A program made the translations under genes and the position numbers. A DNA stretch of 6,934 nucleotides from NCBI GenBank assembly GCA_020859725.1, contig JAJBVR010000101.1, positions 1-6,934 on the forward strand. The letters run 5' to 3'. The notes beneath the pieces were generated by a model, which saw nothing but the letters and a program-made list of their open reading frames with translations, was not told where the DNA came from and made no database searches. Positions 6,269 to 6,934 of the stretch are shown in pieces. The DNA is from Clostridiales bacterium (GTDB lineage: Bacteria > Bacillota > Clostridia > Oscillospirales > Acutalibacteraceae). Within the stretch, counting starts at the first letter, position 1, and every line of letters starts with the position of its first letter.

Positions 6269-6309
6269 GGAGAGAGGGAAACCTAAATTAAAAGGGGTTC
6301 TCTCTTTTT
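6269..6309 (+). terminator. terminator-like hairpin at the transcript start (possible attenuator)
   Basis: AGAGAG (6271-6276) pairs with CTCTCT (6300-6305), and AACC (6280-6283) with GGTT (6296-6299), leaving GGA bulged and a 12-base loop. The 3' arm runs directly into a T run (6305-6309). On the minus strand the stem is followed by CCA and six T, so it could act in both directions. It may end the surface-protein transcript. Because the consensus promoter lies immediately before it, the same hairpin would also be the first thing made from that promoter. Confidence 0.6.
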
Positions 6310-6352
6310 ATATATTATACAAATAAAAAGGAGCGAAAAAAAGAGATTTATT

Positions 6353-6547
6353 ATGTTCAATGAAAAGCAAATAAATTTCATTCAGTCACTTGGTTTGAAG
6401 TTGGATTTTGACAATCTGACAGATGATGACCTTGTGAATATTGAAGATGCTGTTGCTGATAAACTTCAACAGGCAGGTTTCGATGCAGCTTATGACACTA
6501 CTTCAATTGGAAAGATGTGTGAATCAATCCTTGATGAATTGGTATAA
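6353..6547 (+). CDS. small acidic protein of unknown function (64 residues)
   Basis: I do not recognise a named family, although small proteins of this style (aromatic/helical start, acidic middle, ending IGKMCESILDELV) recur, as I recall, in gut Firmicutes and often in accessory regions. The protein is strongly acidic (NLTDDDLVNIEDAVADKL in the middle), has one cysteine, no signal peptide and no membrane helix, and is probably a compact helical cytoplasmic protein. Normal codon structure and a promoter upstream support it as a real gene. The nearest strong ribosome binding site, AAGGAG (6328-6333), is 19 bases from the ATG, too far for ordinary use. A weaker AAGAGA (6341-6346) lies six bases away, and no alternative start codon fits the strong site. 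It precedes a structured non-coding region. Confidence 0.7.
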   Translation: MFNEKQINFIQSLGLKLDFDNLTDDDLVNIEDAVADKLQQAGFDAAYDTTSIGKMCESILDELV

Positions 6548-6548
6548 A
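6540..6548 (+). promoter_or_regulatory. extended -10 motif overlapping the end of the small gene
   Basis: TGGTATAAA fits the extended -10 form TGnTATAAT with one mismatch and overlaps the stop codon at 6545-6547. The -35 region is poor. If active it would start RNA near 6555, just before the first helix-forming segment of the structured region. Confidence 0.3.
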
Positions 6549-6554
6549 CAAAAA

Positions 6555-6812
6555 AACAGTTCTATATCAAAAAGTTGATGGTGGTAAAACACAGTAGACG
6601 GTTCTGTGTGCAACGCTTTTACATACTTCCATTCATTTGGAGGAATAAATTCCAATAGGAATAATTTAAAAAATTACAATCAAAACAATAAACCGAAAAG
6701 GCTCTTTGAACTGTACCCTTGCGGTTATTGCGATTACTTAATCAAGAACTCTATCTTGAAAGTAATCTTCTTTATTCTCCTACATGATGTGAGGGCTTGT
6801 AGGAGCTTTTTT
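6555..6812 (+). ncRNA. candidate structured RNA of unknown class
   Basis: This non-coding stretch holds five consecutive helices in the plus-strand sense. (1) ACACAG (6589-6594) with CTGTGT (6604-6609), extended by GTAAA (6584-6588) with TTTAC (6618-6622) across a bulge. (2) CTTCCA/TGGAGG (6626-6631, 6638-6643). (3) AATAAACCG (6687-6695) with CGGTTATT (6722-6729), plus inner AAGG/CCTT. (4) GATTACTT..TCAAGA (6732-6747) with TCTTGA-AAGTAATC (6754-6767), 14 bp with a two-base bulge. (5) The terminator at 6777-6812. ACAGTTC (6556-6562) is also complementary to GAACTGT (6708-6714) in the loop of helix 3, a possible pseudoknot, though a 7-mer match can occur by chance. It does not match any RNA class I can name. 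It may be an independent RNA or a structured 3' UTR of the small gene. Confidence 0.4.
6777..6812 (+). terminator. intrinsic terminator
   Basis: CTCCTACA (6777-6784) and TGTAGGAG (6798-6805) form a perfect 8-bp stem with a 13-base loop, followed by C and six T (6807-6812). This is a typical Rho-independent terminator ending plus-strand transcription from the small gene and/or the candidate RNA. Confidence 0.8.
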
Positions 6813-6829
6813 ATTGTCCTTATAAATAT

Positions 6830-6858
6830 AAAGAGGCGGGATAAATCCCGCCTCTTTT
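6830..6858. terminator. second, probably bidirectional, terminator hairpin
   Basis: A perfect 12-bp inverted repeat (6830-6841 with 6846-6857, core GAGGCGGGA/TCCCGCCTC) closes a TAAA loop. The plus strand ends in four T; the minus strand continues TATATTTATA, so the U tract is weak on both sides. It could back up the terminator at 6777-6812 and also stop a gene entering from the right. The remaining 6859-6934 is AT-rich, T-dominated DNA in which I see no gene. Confidence 0.7.
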
Positions 6859-6934
6859 GCAATATATCGCGCTGTCTTTTATTTTTATATTTTTTTAATT
6901 TGTTTATTTTTTATGTTTATATTTTTGTTTCTTA

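Noticed and set aside
6578..6658. 26-codon frame starting MVVKHSRRFCVQRF
   Set aside because: It has no ribosome binding site, lies wholly inside the candidate structured RNA helices, and is very short with an Arg/aromatic-rich composition expected by chance.
6588..6932. Long open frame to the window end on the plus strand (115 codons, reading through KPKRLFELYPCGYCDYL)
   Set aside because: It has no ATG; the only early candidate is a GTG at 6606 without a ribosome binding site, and the frame runs through two terminator hairpins into low-complexity T-rich DNA. The other plus-strand frames over the same stretch look equally plausible, so this is not coding evidence, although a decayed gene cannot be fully excluded.

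Overview
The window looks like part of a low-GC Gram-positive genome, most likely a gut-type Clostridia (Ruminococcaceae/Oscillospirales-like). This is inferred from three things: AT-rich intergenic DNA with A/G-rich ribosome binding sites; a de novo purine cluster that uses a stand-alone PurO-type IMP cyclohydrolase; and a membrane-anchored protein with bacterial Ig-like domains and a Ser/Asn-rich stalk. The species cannot be named from the sequence alone.

Left two thirds (134-4534, all minus strand): a purine operon read purE - purM - purN - purO-like - purD. The products act in de novo IMP synthesis: PurD makes GAR, PurN formylates it, PurM closes the imidazole ring, PurE moves the carboxyl group to give CAIR, and the PurO-like enzyme closes the second ring to give IMP. 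purM and purN overlap by 7 bases, and purN and purO are 25 bases apart. A candidate promoter (4716-4744) and a leader of about 175 nt with hairpins precede purE. A structured, non-coding 186-bp gap separates purO from purD. purC, purF and purH, which often sit inside such clusters, are absent here. A separate minus-strand promoter (49-77) points off the left edge.

Right third (about 4790-6934, plus strand): visibly AT-richer and probably accessory. A promoter at 4792-4821 drives a gene for a single-pass membrane protein: basic cytoplasmic tail, membrane helix, Ig-like domains including a BIG2 domain, Ser/Asn-rich linker, and a C-terminal domain with four cysteines. Its reading frame is broken just before the membrane helix; a +1 shift (one extra base, probably in an A tract at 5030-5041) restores a 416-residue protein. 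Next comes a full-consensus promoter (6233-6261) whose transcript would start at once with a terminator-like hairpin (6269-6309), then a 64-codon gene for a small acidic protein (6353-6547). Last is a non-coding stretch of about 257 nt (6555-6812) with five consecutive hairpins, the last a strong intrinsic terminator. An extended -10 motif overlaps the end of the small gene. This stretch is the best candidate here for an undescribed element, possibly a structured RNA. A second 12-bp hairpin (6830-6858) and an AT-rich tail close the window.
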